Source: JAHJQZ01 sp963676075
GTDB taxonomy: Bacteria; Pseudomonadota; Alphaproteobacteria; Rhizobiales; Devosiaceae
Assembly: GCA_963676075.2 (NCBI GenBank)
Contig: CAXXNZ010000025.1
Coordinates: 1 to 64,000 of the forward strand
DNA length: 64,000 bases
Direction: 5' to 3'
The notes under the pieces were generated by a model. The model worked only from the letters and a program-made list of their open reading frames with translations, searched no databases and had not been told where the DNA came from. Shown piece after piece: positions 48,667-60,600 of the stretch; within the stretch, counting starts at the first letter, position 1; the number at the start of each line of letters is the position of its first letter. The position numbers and the translations under genes were made by a program.

Positions 48667-49431
48667 GGAGTTGTGTAAAGAGTTGATGGAATAAAAAAAG
48701 TTTTTTTTGGTGGAAAAAAATTCAAAATTATTTATTAAAAATAATTAATTAAGTATGCTTTTTTATTTAGGCGCATTTTAAAATTCCCTATTTAATTTTT
48801 ATTAAATTGAGTGGGTGTTTTTAAATTTTATTTAAATTACTTATTATCATTTTCTTGTGTTTGTTAATTTTATTTTTAACTGAAACTCTTTCAAAATTTA
48901 GTATAATAGTATTCAAATGGAAAATTTTCGCGCCAATTTCATCCAATTCCCAGAGCCAAATATTTAAATGTTTTATTACTTTTAAACAGTGCTTTTCCAA
49001 ACTAATAAATACAACCAAATTATTGCGAAATTTTTAAGTCTTTATGAATGAAATTTTTGGACAAGGGAAAAAATAAATCCTATATCCCAAATTTAATTTA
49101 GCAAAAAATTCTAACGAAATCAAATTATATATATTAAAATATTGTTGTAAAGTTCATCTAAAATTCTGAAGACAAATGTGAAAAGCCAATGGCAATGAAA
49201 AACTCTGATTTTAAAAGATAGGCAAAAAGCCAAAATATTAAAACAGTATTATATTTTTGAGTGAATATATTAAACTTATTTGTCCAAAATTTTTCACAAT
49301 ATAGACAAAATATTTCCTTTTTCATTGATTTTCAACAAAAAGTTTCTACTCAAAAAGTGTATTTATAATTTAAAGATTCAAATTCTTTTAATTAATTAAA
49401 AACCGTTTCAATACTAAACTAACTTTTGTTA
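48667..49431. promoter_or_regulatory. CDT1 upstream region with E2F-like and CCAAT motifs
   Basis: About 765 bases between the CDT1 start and the SHIPPO gene stop. It is AT-rich except for TTTTCGCGCC at 48925-48934, overlapping GCCAAT, with a second CCAAT 14 bases on. TTTSGCGC is the E2F/DP site, and CDT1 is a classical E2F target. Confidence 0.5.
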
Positions 49432-50529
49432 TCAATTTTTGGCCTAGCTTGCATTTGGCGATAATTTTTAAAATGACTATTACTAACTAAGAGGTCGATC
49501 ATAGAGTCCAAATTCTGATCTTGCCTCATAAGTTCCCGGTCCAGGATAATTATCTATATATAAAATAAATGATATTTTAGTTAAATACCTTTTTTATCAC
49601 CAAAATAAATTCGTTTATACCGAGGAAAGATTCTACATCCACTAGCCTAGAATTTAGAAAAATAATATTTTCCACTATCGGATAAACCTAGTTTGGGTTC
49701 ATAGGTTCCAGGCCCAGGAAATTTTTTTTAGTCTATTCATAAAAAATTAGTGGGCTAAGAACTTAACCTTTGTTTTTTTCAAAGTATTTCACTGAGTTTG
49801 GTGGATTAAACGCTGTTACCTTTTCCAAAATTTAATTTAATTTATTATGATAACTCCATAGCATTGATATTTTGAAGGAAAATATTTTCCAGATTGATTA
49901 ATTGTTTGAAAATGGTTATATGTACCAGGCCCAGGTGCTTTTTTATTCGAAGTATTGTCTTCTAATCGCTTATTTAATTAAATTTATATTTATACAAGGA
50001 TTAGATGTTTTTGGTCGCATAGTATAAGAAATATTTAATAGTCCACTTAAATGATTATATGTTCCAGGTCCAGGATTCTTTTTCACTTTTAAAAAACTCC
50101 CTTCTTTCATTGTCTAATTTCAAATGCTAATAATTACACAAATTTACTTCTCTTGCTAATCCAAAAGTGTATCCTTTAACTTATGGCGATCCTGGCATTC
50201 AAACATTATCATCCAATGATCCATTTAGCTATGTATAAGCATTTGGCGCTGGTGTTTTTGTATTTGATTTGGTAAAATCAAATTTATTCCCATATCCAAA
50301 TGCAGCTTTTCTTTTAGATTTCGCGCAAGGTAGTTAATAATATGCTGAATTACAACTAAAAAAAACGTTGTAAAAAAAGAAATGAATAAATTGACTAAGC
50401 AGGCGATGTAGCTTTGAATCTGTCAGCCTTTGAAAATGAATAAAGCTATTTGGTTTTGGATAAATTAAGTGGAGAATTATGAATTTAATCACATGTTGAA
50501 AGTATGCCTAAAGTTTATTTTAAAGACAT
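49432..50529 (-). CDS. SHIPPO (sperm-tail PG-rich) repeat protein, ODF3/CIMAP type
   Basis: At least four PGPG repeats at the C-terminal half: KNPGPGTYNHL, KAPGPGTYNHF, KFPGPGTYEPK and NYPGPGTYEARSEFG, each cut by a short intron (about 31-37 nt). The N-terminal half has YSFSKADRF, KRKAAFGYGNKFDF, PAPNAYTQL and KGYTFGLARE, the same motif in weaker form. SHIPPO repeats occur in outer-dense-fibre and microtubule inner proteins of cilia and flagella, so an axonemal role is likely. Start MSLKQTLGILSTC, stop TGA after NASQAKN. About 305 residues. It lies 78 bp downstream of the TMBIM gene's stop on the same strand. Confidence 0.88.
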
Positions 50530-50607
50530 TTTATTGTATTATATAAATTTAATAATATGCAGATTTTAGCATAGATATAAATTTTAAATACTAAATATAA
50601 TTTGAAT

Positions 50608-51498
50608 TCATCCATTAGTAGATGCCAAGCAGAAATTAAAAATCAAAACCATATCAATATAAATATCTAAAGCGGCTATGATATAATCATCGATCTCATA
50701 AGATTTATGAAATTTTCCTCTCAATCTCTATAAATCATATACCAAAAAAAACGATAATGCTCCGATCAATACTAGTGATATCAGTGTATGAAGAATTTTA
50801 TCGCTGTAAGTTAATAAGCAAATTGAAACCAAAATTACAGCAAAAACTGTATATCCAATAGAACAAGCTTTATATGTGATATCAGTTTTTGTTTTAAAAG
50901 AATATCTATAATACTATTAACTAAATAAAAATGTAATTTACATAAACAAACATACAAGAAGCACAACTGTTAATCCTGAGAAAGTAAGCAATAAAGTTAC
51001 TGAAACTTCTGAACATAAATATCCACAGATGTAACTTATCAAGAAAGTGAACGCAAATAGCATATAGTAATTATATGGTACTCTTTTGGCAACAGAATGA
51101 TAACAATATAATATTACTGCTATTCCAATCAATAATGCAAGACATATGTAAAACAACCAAAAATGATCATGCATAAATTCTTAAAGACTATCACTGATAA
51201 TTGTTATAATTACGAAAAAAGTGAAGATAATCCACATTATTAGCAAAATGGATAGGACTTTATATAAAAATTTTTAGTAGATTAGCTTGTCAAGACTTAA
51301 ATCAATTGTTAGTTTTTCAGGTAATTCTCCTTATTTTCTATCCTCTGAATTTAAATTTAAATCAATTTCAATAGATTCGCAATCTTCTTAATCCGAAGGG
51401 AGTTTTTTTTCAAGCATAATAAATTCTGGTTATTAACTAGCTTAGTTAGAAAATTGGGTCATCGTATCAGATTAATTAACTTTTTGGACCGGCTACAT
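50608..51498 (-). CDS. TMBIM/lifeguard (Bax inhibitor-1) family membrane protein
   Basis: An uninterrupted frame of 296 residues. The first ~95 are polar; seven hydrophobic helices follow, from LYKVLSILLIMWIIFTFFVI on. Family marks are the VPYNYYMLFAFTFLISYICG block, KACSIGYTVFAVILVSI and the acidic C-terminal YEIDDYIIAALDIYIDMVLI with the conserved Asp pair that forms the pH-sensitive Ca2+ leak gate. TMBIM proteins sit in ER, Golgi or plasma membrane and modulate Ca2+ and cell death. No introns, unlike nearly all neighbours. The stop is taken at TGA after CLASTNG. Confidence 0.88.
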
Positions 51499-51746
51499 TC
51501 AAATTAATTGATTAAGTTTTAATGCTAAATATTATTGATTTTTTATACAAAATAAATTTCTTAAAAATTAAATATATATTATGTATATTAATTATCAGAA
51601 ATTCATTTGATTAATAATAATTGAAAGCAAATTATATCTTTACTGAAATTAAATTCAACATTTTATCCATTGCTTAAGTGAATACAAGTTGAAATTGATT
51701 TCAAATTTTTCGTAGTCAAAATTTAATTAAATTTAAATAAAATAAA
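51499..51746. promoter_or_regulatory. divergent promoter region of TMBIM and GCP6 genes
   Basis: About 250 AT-rich bases between divergent starts. No specific element recognised. Confidence 0.35.
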
Positions 51747-54700
51747 ATGAAATTTTTTTCTTCAACTCTTGCACCTTAAATTCATAAAAACACTTTTGCA
51801 AATATTGATGATCATTATAAAGAATGTGAAATTATTACTCCAATATGTTCTTTTTATCATGATCAAACTAATTTTTTTAAAAGCAGTAAAAAAACAATAC
51901 TCCAGGAAAAATTCAAAAGAAAAAAGCAATGTAACTACTTAATAGAATACTCCAAATATTTCAAGAGCTTTATTTCGTGATGACCAAAAATGTTTTGTTC
52001 TATTTTATTATTATTAAGTTCTCAGGCTTTGAAATATATACTTAAAAAAGATTACATCTTTAAGATACGCTTAAGCCAAATGAATTGCATGATCAACGTA
52101 TTTTATTTCTAAACAAATTTTATTATTAATTGAATAGATGAAAATGAATAAAAACATTCTTAATTCATTAAATTAACTTAACAAGAAGAACAAGGTAATT
52201 TAATAAATAAAAAATGAACTTAAATATTTGAAATTAGATAAGTAAAAGGCATTTTTTGGAGCTTTTAAAAACTTTGAATAGTAGCCATTTGGATTAAATT
52301 TAAATTTAAAACTACCATCCATTCAAAATTCATATTTTCTGGATCCAAATGCTAAATTAACCTTATCTAAGACAGAAAATTGTTTACTTAAATTAGAGAC
52401 ATTAGATTAAAGTCAAAAAAAGTTTATTTAATTTTAATTAAAATTCATGTCTCAGAAAAGAAATTAACTCAATAGACAAATAGTTTCTTAGTACAATATT
52501 TAATGCTCAGAATATTGACAGAATTTTAAGTTTTCAGAATCCATTTGCAGTACAAAATCTTTGAGAAGATTATGGTATTTAAATAACAAATAATATTTAT
52601 AGTTTTATAAGGTATGTCATAAAATGACAACAGATTTAAAAATTTATCAATTGATGAATGTGGTCTAATAACAGCCAGAAAGACAGAAGAAAAAAATAAA
52701 TTATATGAGAATTGTAATAAGGATAATATTACAAATAAAATTAATTTTATTTAAGAAGATGAATTTATTTCACATATTGTAAATATGTTTTTGGTATTTT
52801 TTTGTGCTTTTAATTATATACCAAAGGGATTAGGGAATAAAATTTTTTGTTTGGATGAAGAATAATTATGTTTTCAAATTAATTCGTTTTATTTTACAAT
52901 ACCAAATATTTCAAGTAACAGCTTTTTAAAATTAAATAATTTTTAGTTGAAAGTATTAAATAGTATTTAAATTATTTTTTAATCGCTGGAACAAAATATC
53001 TCCGATTAACCAAATTTGCTGCATACTGCAAAGAATTCTTAATTATAAAATCTATCCAAAAAGTATGATGTTCTACAATTTATAATTACAAAATTTTAGA
53101 TATTCTTTCAAATTCTGGAACTTTATTTATCAAACTTCTAAAAAAACATAATAAGCCTTCTCGAAGTCCACTATCACTTCCTTGAGTTAATTCCTTTACT
53201 ACAATCTTAATTTAATGAGCTAAATTTGATTTATTTTCTTTGTTATTGTAAATATCCATAAGCTTAATTCACTTATACTTCTTTTTAAAATAATTATGAA
53301 GCTCCGGAAAAATTTGAACTAAATGAGGCATGAAAATGTTTTCCAAATCATTGTGTACTGCTAGATTTGGTGTATGGAGTATTGGAAAATTTAGAGGTTT
53401 TATAAGTTGAAAAGGAAAATAAATTTTGATATGAAAGAGAATTTATTTATTTTTGAAAATATTTGTTTAATACTTTGGTTGAACCAATTTTATAATTAAT
53501 CCATTCATTAATCTTTAAAGTAGCTTAATTCTTAATTTTATCTACTATTATTATTAGGGTGAAATTGTTGAAAATTATAATGAAGAACTCTATTTAAATT
53601 TAACAAGTTCAGAAAATATCATAAACATTTACGAAGAATTTAAAAATCAAAATATTGTTTTAATGTTACCAAAATTTTTTTAAGATTATCAAGAATAAAT
53701 TATTTTGATTGCATAGAATTTAATTCTATTAAAGGAATCAAGTTGAAAGCATTATAAAGTTTGTTAAGAAATGGTTAGATTTTAAAAATATTCAATTTAT
53801 TTTGTAGCAAATTAAATTGCAATTTTAATGTAATTTATTTGAAACGATGGACTTTTTTAATTTATTCTCAACAAACTTTTTGGATGCATAAAGATCCATT
53901 GATTTATTTGAAAAATAATATTTAGTAATGAAACATTATTTAATCATTAATTGATGTTTCAAATTAGTTAGAAAAAGAAAAATAACGAGCGGAAAAACTG
54001 AAATAGCAATTAGAGTATTTAAAAAAAATTAAGGAAGTATTTTTTTTTTATTTAAAGTTTGATTGTTTCTAAAAGAATATAATTAAAGCGAAATAGTACG
54101 AGTAAGAAAACTAAGAAGCTGAATATTAAAAAAAGCAAGCCTGGAAATAAGAAATGGAAGATTAAATGAAAAAGAAATAAATTGAAAAAAAGTACGAAAA
54201 ACTTATAGAAATTGAAGAAGAGAAAAATCTTTTAGTAATTTTTGTTTATGATTAATAATAATAGCTTGATTAACAAATTAAAGAAGAAATTAAAGATATA
54301 AAAGAAGGTGTTGATAGAAACCCAATGCTTGAGAATATGATTGAATAAGAAATCAAAATTAATGAATAGATCAAAAAGATATCAGAAATTTAGTAATAAT
54401 CAGAAAATAAAGGTAGTTAATAAGAAGAAGAAGAAGTAGAAAACAAATCAAATTAATAAATGATTGAAGAAGAAGAATAAATAAATTAAAAGGTTGAAAA
54501 TAATGTAATTTAATAGGAAGTAAATATATTGGAGAGTGGTTAACAAACAATTGAATAATAAAATAGTGAGATTATTGAGCCAAAAAAGTGAAATAATTAG
54601 CCTTTAAATAATAATGATGCTATTGCGATAGAAAATTAAGAATAAAAGTTAAACATAATTCTACCAAAAGATAATCAATAATAAGAATTGTCATAAACTA

Positions 54701-56022
54701 ATTATTAACAATAATATTAAAAGAATATCCCATTAGCATTAAATATATCTATTAAGCTGAGTCTAATCAATATTTTACAAAAATAATTAACTCTCGTAAT
54801 ATATTCTTTTTGATCATATATAAATAAATAAGACAAACAAAGCTCTTTCTTCATTATTAACATAACAATTTGAAGTTATGGACATTTTTGTGTTTTTCAA
54901 AAAGTTAACATACTTAATTTTCTTATTAAAAACCTAATTTTATAGCTACTTTTTATGCTATAAAGGAGATATTACTGATCAATGATGCGAAGTTTTGTTC
55001 ACAGAAGAATGCTTTCTCAAATTTACTGCATTACATAAATTTTAGTCAGAATTTGATAATATGCTCTAAGAATCTTAAGTAAATTTATATTAATACTCAT
55101 ATATGTAGTTAGTATCTAAGTATAAACCAAATTTGAAAATCATTTTAAATCTACCTAAGATACCATTAAATATTTTTTCGTTTGAAGTTTCTTTTTTTAA
55201 TTGTTGGATAATGTTATTTTTAGATCAATAAATTTTTTGCGTTGACTTTTCATGATTTCGCACCTATCCTTTCATTTATTTTTACTCCATAAGTAATTGG
55301 ACGTTATCTTGAATTATTTTCATTTTTAATCAAAATTAAGTAAACTTTTTAAAAATTGTATTATTATAATTAGATAAATTACTTTATCATTCCGCAAAAA
55401 CTGAAAAAATTTAAACTTAATAATTCGAGTTAATAACAAAAATTACTATTTTTATTTATAAATTTCTAATTAGAAAAATGAAAATAATAAAATTTTTTCA
55501 GGATTAATATCTTCATTAAGAATTAGCATGCAATATTTTTTATTAAGATTATAATAATTTCTATTTATTCATGTTACAATTTTTGTTTATTATTTATATA
55601 AATTGTGCAAAAAAAAGGTCCTTGAAAAACACTGGAAAGTATTTTAAAAATAATTATTAGAAAAATAAGAAAATATTATCGACTTTTAGCAAGTTAAAAT
55701 CATTTTTAGAATTATATCATTTTAGACGCATTTAAATTTCCTTACAAAAATATATAATAAAGTAAATTTTACAACTTAAAGTTCATCGGATAAAAATAAC
55801 TATTAATCAATCTTAAATGAAATAATAATTTCTATTTTATAGTTTATTAATTTAATGAATTAATTTTAAATGAATACAATGTATAATGATGAAATGAATG
55901 AAGAATCAGGATTTTTAATAGCCAAATTGAAAAAAATTAAAAATCATTATTAAATGTAAAATTATTTCTTATTATAAATTTAAAGGAATTATGATAAGAT
56001 TATTGAGAAAATTATTAATTGA
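51747..56022 (+). CDS. TUBGCP6: gamma-tubulin complex component, GCP6-like
   Basis: Grip1: EDEFISHI, GLGNKIFCLDEEQLCFQIN, FLIAGTKYLRLTKFAAYCKE and, after a 37-nt intron, FFQILELYLSNFQ. GEIVENYNEELYLN and LPKFFQDYQEQIILIAQNLI are the conserved GCP 'GELxDPYxEF ... LPSF ... IL..GK' stretch. A Lys/Glu/Gln-rich insert of about 250 residues (53.96-54.72 kb) separates this from grip2, as in GCP6. Grip2: YKGDITDQWCEVLFTEECFL, HDFAPILSFIFTPQVIGRYL, ELFSFLIKIK and HVLEKHWKVFQKQLLEKQE. GCP6 is part of the gamma-tubulin ring complex that nucleates microtubules at basal bodies. Several Trp are TGA. About 1,280 residues; GCP5 cannot be fully excluded, but the insert favours GCP6. The stop is approximate. 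Confidence 0.8.
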
Positions 56023-56037
56023 ATACATATTATTAAG

Positions 56038-56330
56038 TTCTCTATTTATATTATGCAAATAAATTTTAATATTATCTTCAAATAGTTCTTTCAACAACAA
56101 ATTTCAAAAAATCTTCTACGATGAAATATATTTATTTATTTTTGAAATTATTTTAATTAAAATTTCATTAAATGTTTTAATTAGCTTTTCCTAAAACTCA
56201 GTTCTAACAACAGTTATCTCTCTTTATTTTTTATCCTCTATATTAGTTCAAATTTATATAAAACAACAAGATAAATATCTTCACTCATTAACTAAATTAA
56301 TTTAAATGAATACAATTTATACTGATGAAT
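56038..56330 (-). pseudogene. degenerate duplicate of the eIF4G 3' region, plus a scrap of the GCP6 last exon
   Basis: Bases about 56095-56290 match 57725-58015 inside eIF4G with many substitutions and deletions: shared blocks include TTTCAAAAAATCTTCT, TTAATTA.CTTTTC, TATCTCTCTTTATT and ATATCTTCACTCATTA. Directly after it, AAATGAATACAATTTATACT (about 56305) repeats 55869-55890 in the GCP6 last exon. No intact frame survives. This is a relic of a local duplication. Confidence 0.75.
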
Positions 56331-56424
56331 AAAACTAAGCTATATATATTTATATGATGCAAAATAAATTTTAAATATATATACATATATTTATTATTAT
56401 AAATAAAATATAATATCGCAGAAA

Positions 56425-57577
56425 ATGGGAGGTTAATAATCCAAATTAAATTAAGAAAATGAATTACATGAATAATATTACTAAAAAAGAAAAAAGAAAA
56501 ATATTAATAAGTAACAATATTAAAATTATAATCTCATTTATTAATAGACATCTGCATTCGCCTAAAATATTACGTAGTTCATTCGATAATTACCCATCAT
56601 ATTACAGTGGTATTTAGTAATAAAAACAACTAGCAGCAATAAAAATTCAACCGCCAAGTTCATCATTATTATCGTCGAATATAATGGCTCGCCCTATAAA
56701 TTAAATATCAACTTATAGAACAGTAATGCCATAAGCGCCAGTATCATAATTAATACCAAGGACAATATCAATGGCTCCATAACTATCCTAATCGTTTATT
56801 CCTACTCCAATCATGGCTCAGACAAATTAATATGCATTACCTTATTCTTATAAGAAAGTTAATTTTTATTTAGTTTATTATTTTTAGGAGAAAATTAAAA
56901 AGGCTTCAAAGTCTAAATCATCAATCAAGTATTCAAAAGTTGATTTTGATAATTATCCATAATATTACAGTGGAATTCAGTAATAAAAACAACTATCAGC
57001 AATAAAAATTCAATCGCCAACCTCTCTTTATTCCCCTTCAATTAAGCCTTCTTCTGTTCATAGTTCATCATTATTATCGTCGAATATAATGGCTTGCCCT
57101 ATAAATTAAATATCAACTTATAGAACAGTAATGCCATAAGCGCCAGTATCATAATTAATACCAAGGACAACATCAATGGCTCCATAACTATCCTAATCGT
57201 TTATTCCTACCCCAATCATGGCTCAGACAAATTAATACAAAGAACCTTATTCTTATAAGAAAGTTAATTTTTATTTAGTTTATTATTTTTAGGAGAAAAT
57301 TAAAAAGGCCTCAAAGTCTAAATCATCATCCAAGTATTAAAAAGTTGATTTTGATGATAAAGACAAAAAATATTAAACCCAAAATATAAATCTAACTCAT
57401 TTTTCAAAAGAAACTTATTTAGAAAAGAAACTTGAAACTGAAAAGCTGAGAAAATCATCGCTAACCCATTTTTCAAATGTGAGTTCTTCACCACTAAAAA
57501 CACCTAAAAAATCCGGGATTATTATAAATTCAGAATACGAAAAAGTATCCCCTCATGTCTGGAAGATTAAATAATGA
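56425..57577 (+). CDS. internally duplicated Ser/Pro/Gln-rich protein, N-myristoylation candidate
   Basis: The 351-residue protein starts MGGQQSKLNQENE, where Gly2 and Ser6 fit N-myristoylation. An intron of 37 nt follows. The body consists of two copies of a ~120-residue unit: YYSGIQQQKQLAAIKIQPP, SSSLLSSNIMARPINQISTY, RTVMPQAPVSQLIPRT and FIPTPIMAQTNQY. Copy A spans 56585-56947 and copy B 56948-57352; each includes an identical 30-nt intron. B has a 42-bp in-frame addition. The C-terminus is Lys/Ser-rich (KKASKSKSSSKYQKV) and ends SPHVWKIKQ with TAA before TGA. No known family. A membrane-tethered, largely disordered protein is likely. Confidence 0.8.
56585..57352 (+). repeat. two-copy direct repeat carrying exon and intron
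   Basis: Copy A is 363 bp, copy B 405 bp. They are nearly identical apart from scattered substitutions and a 42-bp insertion in B near 57032. The 30-nt introns at 56858-56887 and 57263-57292 are identical. Confidence 0.92.
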
Positions 57578-57674
57578 ATTTACTAATAATGAAATTCCCC
57601 AAAAAATAAAATTTAAAATTAAATGAAAATTATTACTTATTTAATTTAAAATGTATTTTTTTGAAATAAAAAAA

Positions 57675-60600
57675 TCATCATTTCGGTAACCATGCATAAG
57701 ATTTTTATTTATCTGCTTTTGCAACAACTTTCAAAAAATCTTCTTTCTGCTAATCATAGATTTTCTTTTAATAAAGATATTTATTTAATTATAAAAATTA
57801 TTTTTACTTTGGTAATTAAAACATCATAGCATTTTTTAATTAACTTTTCTAAAAACTCTGTTCCAACGTCAGCCATCTCTCTTTATTCTTCATCCTCCAT
57901 ATTTACAAGATCAGTCTCAATTTGTTCAAATTTAGCGAAATCTTTTTCAATTAGACCAATGAAACAATCGGAAAGTCCTGTATAAACGAGAGGGATATCT
58001 TCACTCATTAGCCACAGTTTTTTTAAAGTCACATTAAATTCTTCTATAAAATCCTGTGGTGAAATTATCTTAGCTTCTAATAATCTTTATGGAATTCCAA
58101 CTAGTTATTTGAGCTAGGATGAGCGAACATCACAAAATTTCGATAAATAGCATGAAATAAAAAACTTTTTTATTTTTTAACTTATAAAAATAAAGAAACT
58201 TTAGATTTTTTGCAGAGATTTTAACAGTCATCATAAAATGCTTCAATATCATATGGCAATTCGCAATCTTCTTTAATTAAAACGCCATTATTATAATTTT
58301 TAAACATTTCATATAACTATGACTCAATCTTAAAATCAAATTCTAAAACAAAAAATAAATTTAATTTACATCAGCATAATTGTATCCATTTTATGTTTGT
58401 TGTTCTTATTATGGTTATGATTACTAATTTGAGGATGGCTAGGCTTTAACTTAATAAAGTGGCTGCTAATTCTTATACGAAAAATCCCTTGAGAATGTTA
58501 AAGATGCCTGTTTGAAATTATGATCATCAACTTCATTCTAATTGTCTTCAACTTCTTTTTTTTCTGTTTATTCTCCAGCAACTAAAAAAGGCATAAAAAT
58601 AATAAATAACTGAACTTTAAAAGTTAGGAGCCTTCTTTTATTAATACACAACTTGCTAATGTTTTGATTACTTTTCTTAATCATAGTACTTTATTGCCCG
58701 TTATTCTCTCTTTTCTTTATCATCATAGAATTCTTAATGGATCTCACTAACTTTTTTTGGCCCTTCCTTCTTAAAAATCTTTCTCCAATCGGATTATTTT
58801 AGAGCCTTCAGATTTTATAGTAAACATTTAATTCTCAGTTAAATTTTGGCTTTATCTTAGAAGAAATCAAGCATTGAAAATAAATTATTAATATCAATTG
58901 TCTTTAAAGAAAAGATTGTATTTAATTCATTCTTAAGGTTATTAAATTGTTCCTCGCTCTTAGCTAAATGAATCTTTGGAAGTATATTGCATAGCAATTT
59001 GATATCCACTGAACTACTTTAAACTTCTGGCTTTTTCTTTCTTTCGGAATCTGAAATTTTTTCCCCAAATTAATCAAACAACGTATAGATTCCTTCAAGA
59101 TCTAATTCATAAGTATTTTCAGAATTCACCTTTTCGTTATTAAGAGTCATTTAATGGAATTGCAAGTAATCACTATACAATTTTCTCAACAATTCAATAA
59201 CACAGATAAAGATCACCTTAGCGGAAATGACACCCTCTTGGAATAATTCGCCAATAAATTAGACATTCCCTAGAATTCTTTGCTTTTTTAAACTCTCATC
59301 AAATTATTTCCTGTCACTGATATCCCTTTAATCTTCGAACATTTACTAGATATTTTTGAGCAAAATCCATTTAAAAATATTCTTTTTTTATTTATTCACA
59401 GGTTATGATTCTTTAACTTCGTCTTCAGTTTTGGCTTCCTCTTTAACCTCTTCCTTGGGGATTCCTTTTTCATTCCTGAATTCTTCTTCGATTTCCGAAT
59501 CACTTGGCGGGTTTTCCATAACGATTTTCTTCATAAGATAAAAACACAATTTGGCATAAGTCTAAGCATATTTTTTCTCTGTCCAAGCCTTTTCAATCAC
59601 AATCTTCACAAAATACACACAATATCTCCAATCAATCTTCACAATTGGTTCAATATCTAATTTAATGGCTTCCAAATTATCAGGACATAATTTATTTAAG
59701 GCAAATTTCAAATTTTTCTTATCTTTTTTACACTGATCTTTGTTTTCTTCTTCTCTTTTAGCTGTAACAAACTTGTTCACCTAATTTTTCATCTTTATTT
59801 AGTCTTCACTTATAGGTTCCCTTTAAATTACATGGGTTGGATTGTTTGGCTTTGGGGTTGGCTCATGTTATTAATAAGCTGGCTTTTTTCCATACTTTCT
59901 TCCAGGACTAGTCATGTTTTTCACCTCTTTCACATCTTTGCTAGGGCGATTCATAATTTCTTTTAATCGCTCATTAGTCACCGGTTTATCTTTACCTTCT
60001 TGAATAAATTTCACAAACACTTAAGTACTGATAACCACTCTAACTTTTTGTGCCTCTGAAATATTGACTTTTGCTGTTTCTTATACAGGGGCTGTTACTG
60101 GTGCTTTATGCTTATTCATTAATAATTAGCTTATATTTGATGGAGCTGGACTTTCATAGCTTTTTGGTTCTTCTTTTTATGAAGATTCAACAGGAGATTA
60201 TTATAAATGAGAAGGATCATCCGTTTTCATTAGTTCAGGAGTTGGCGCACTTTTATCATCTTTGTCTAGTTAATGTGTTTGACTAATATTTTCAATTTTT
60301 GGCATTGTTTGGCTTTTTTCCTAAGCTTATGTTTCCTACTTTTCTTCTTGATCTTTATTAGCTTCTGTACCTTCTTTTGGTTTAGTTGGCACAAACTATT
60401 TAGAATTCAATTTTAATTTTCCTTTCTTTTTTAACTTGCTTGTCGATTCTTCTTCCATCTGTTTTTTCACGTTTTATTAAAATTATTATTAAGGTACAAA
60501 TGTTGGTAAAGTTGGCATAAATTAATTTTATCCTATAGTTTATGATTGGGGTGTTGTCTATGCCATTTATGGGTTTTTTTATGGAATTTATGGAGTTCCC

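Noticed and set aside
52874..53508. Apparent minus-strand gene reading FFRSLINKVPEFERISKIL and FPELHNYFKKKYKWIKLM
   Set aside because: It looks protein-like, but the plus strand over the same bases gives grip1 segments of the gamma-tubulin complex protein with matching intron phases. The minus frame is a shadow, made plausible by a code without fixed stops.
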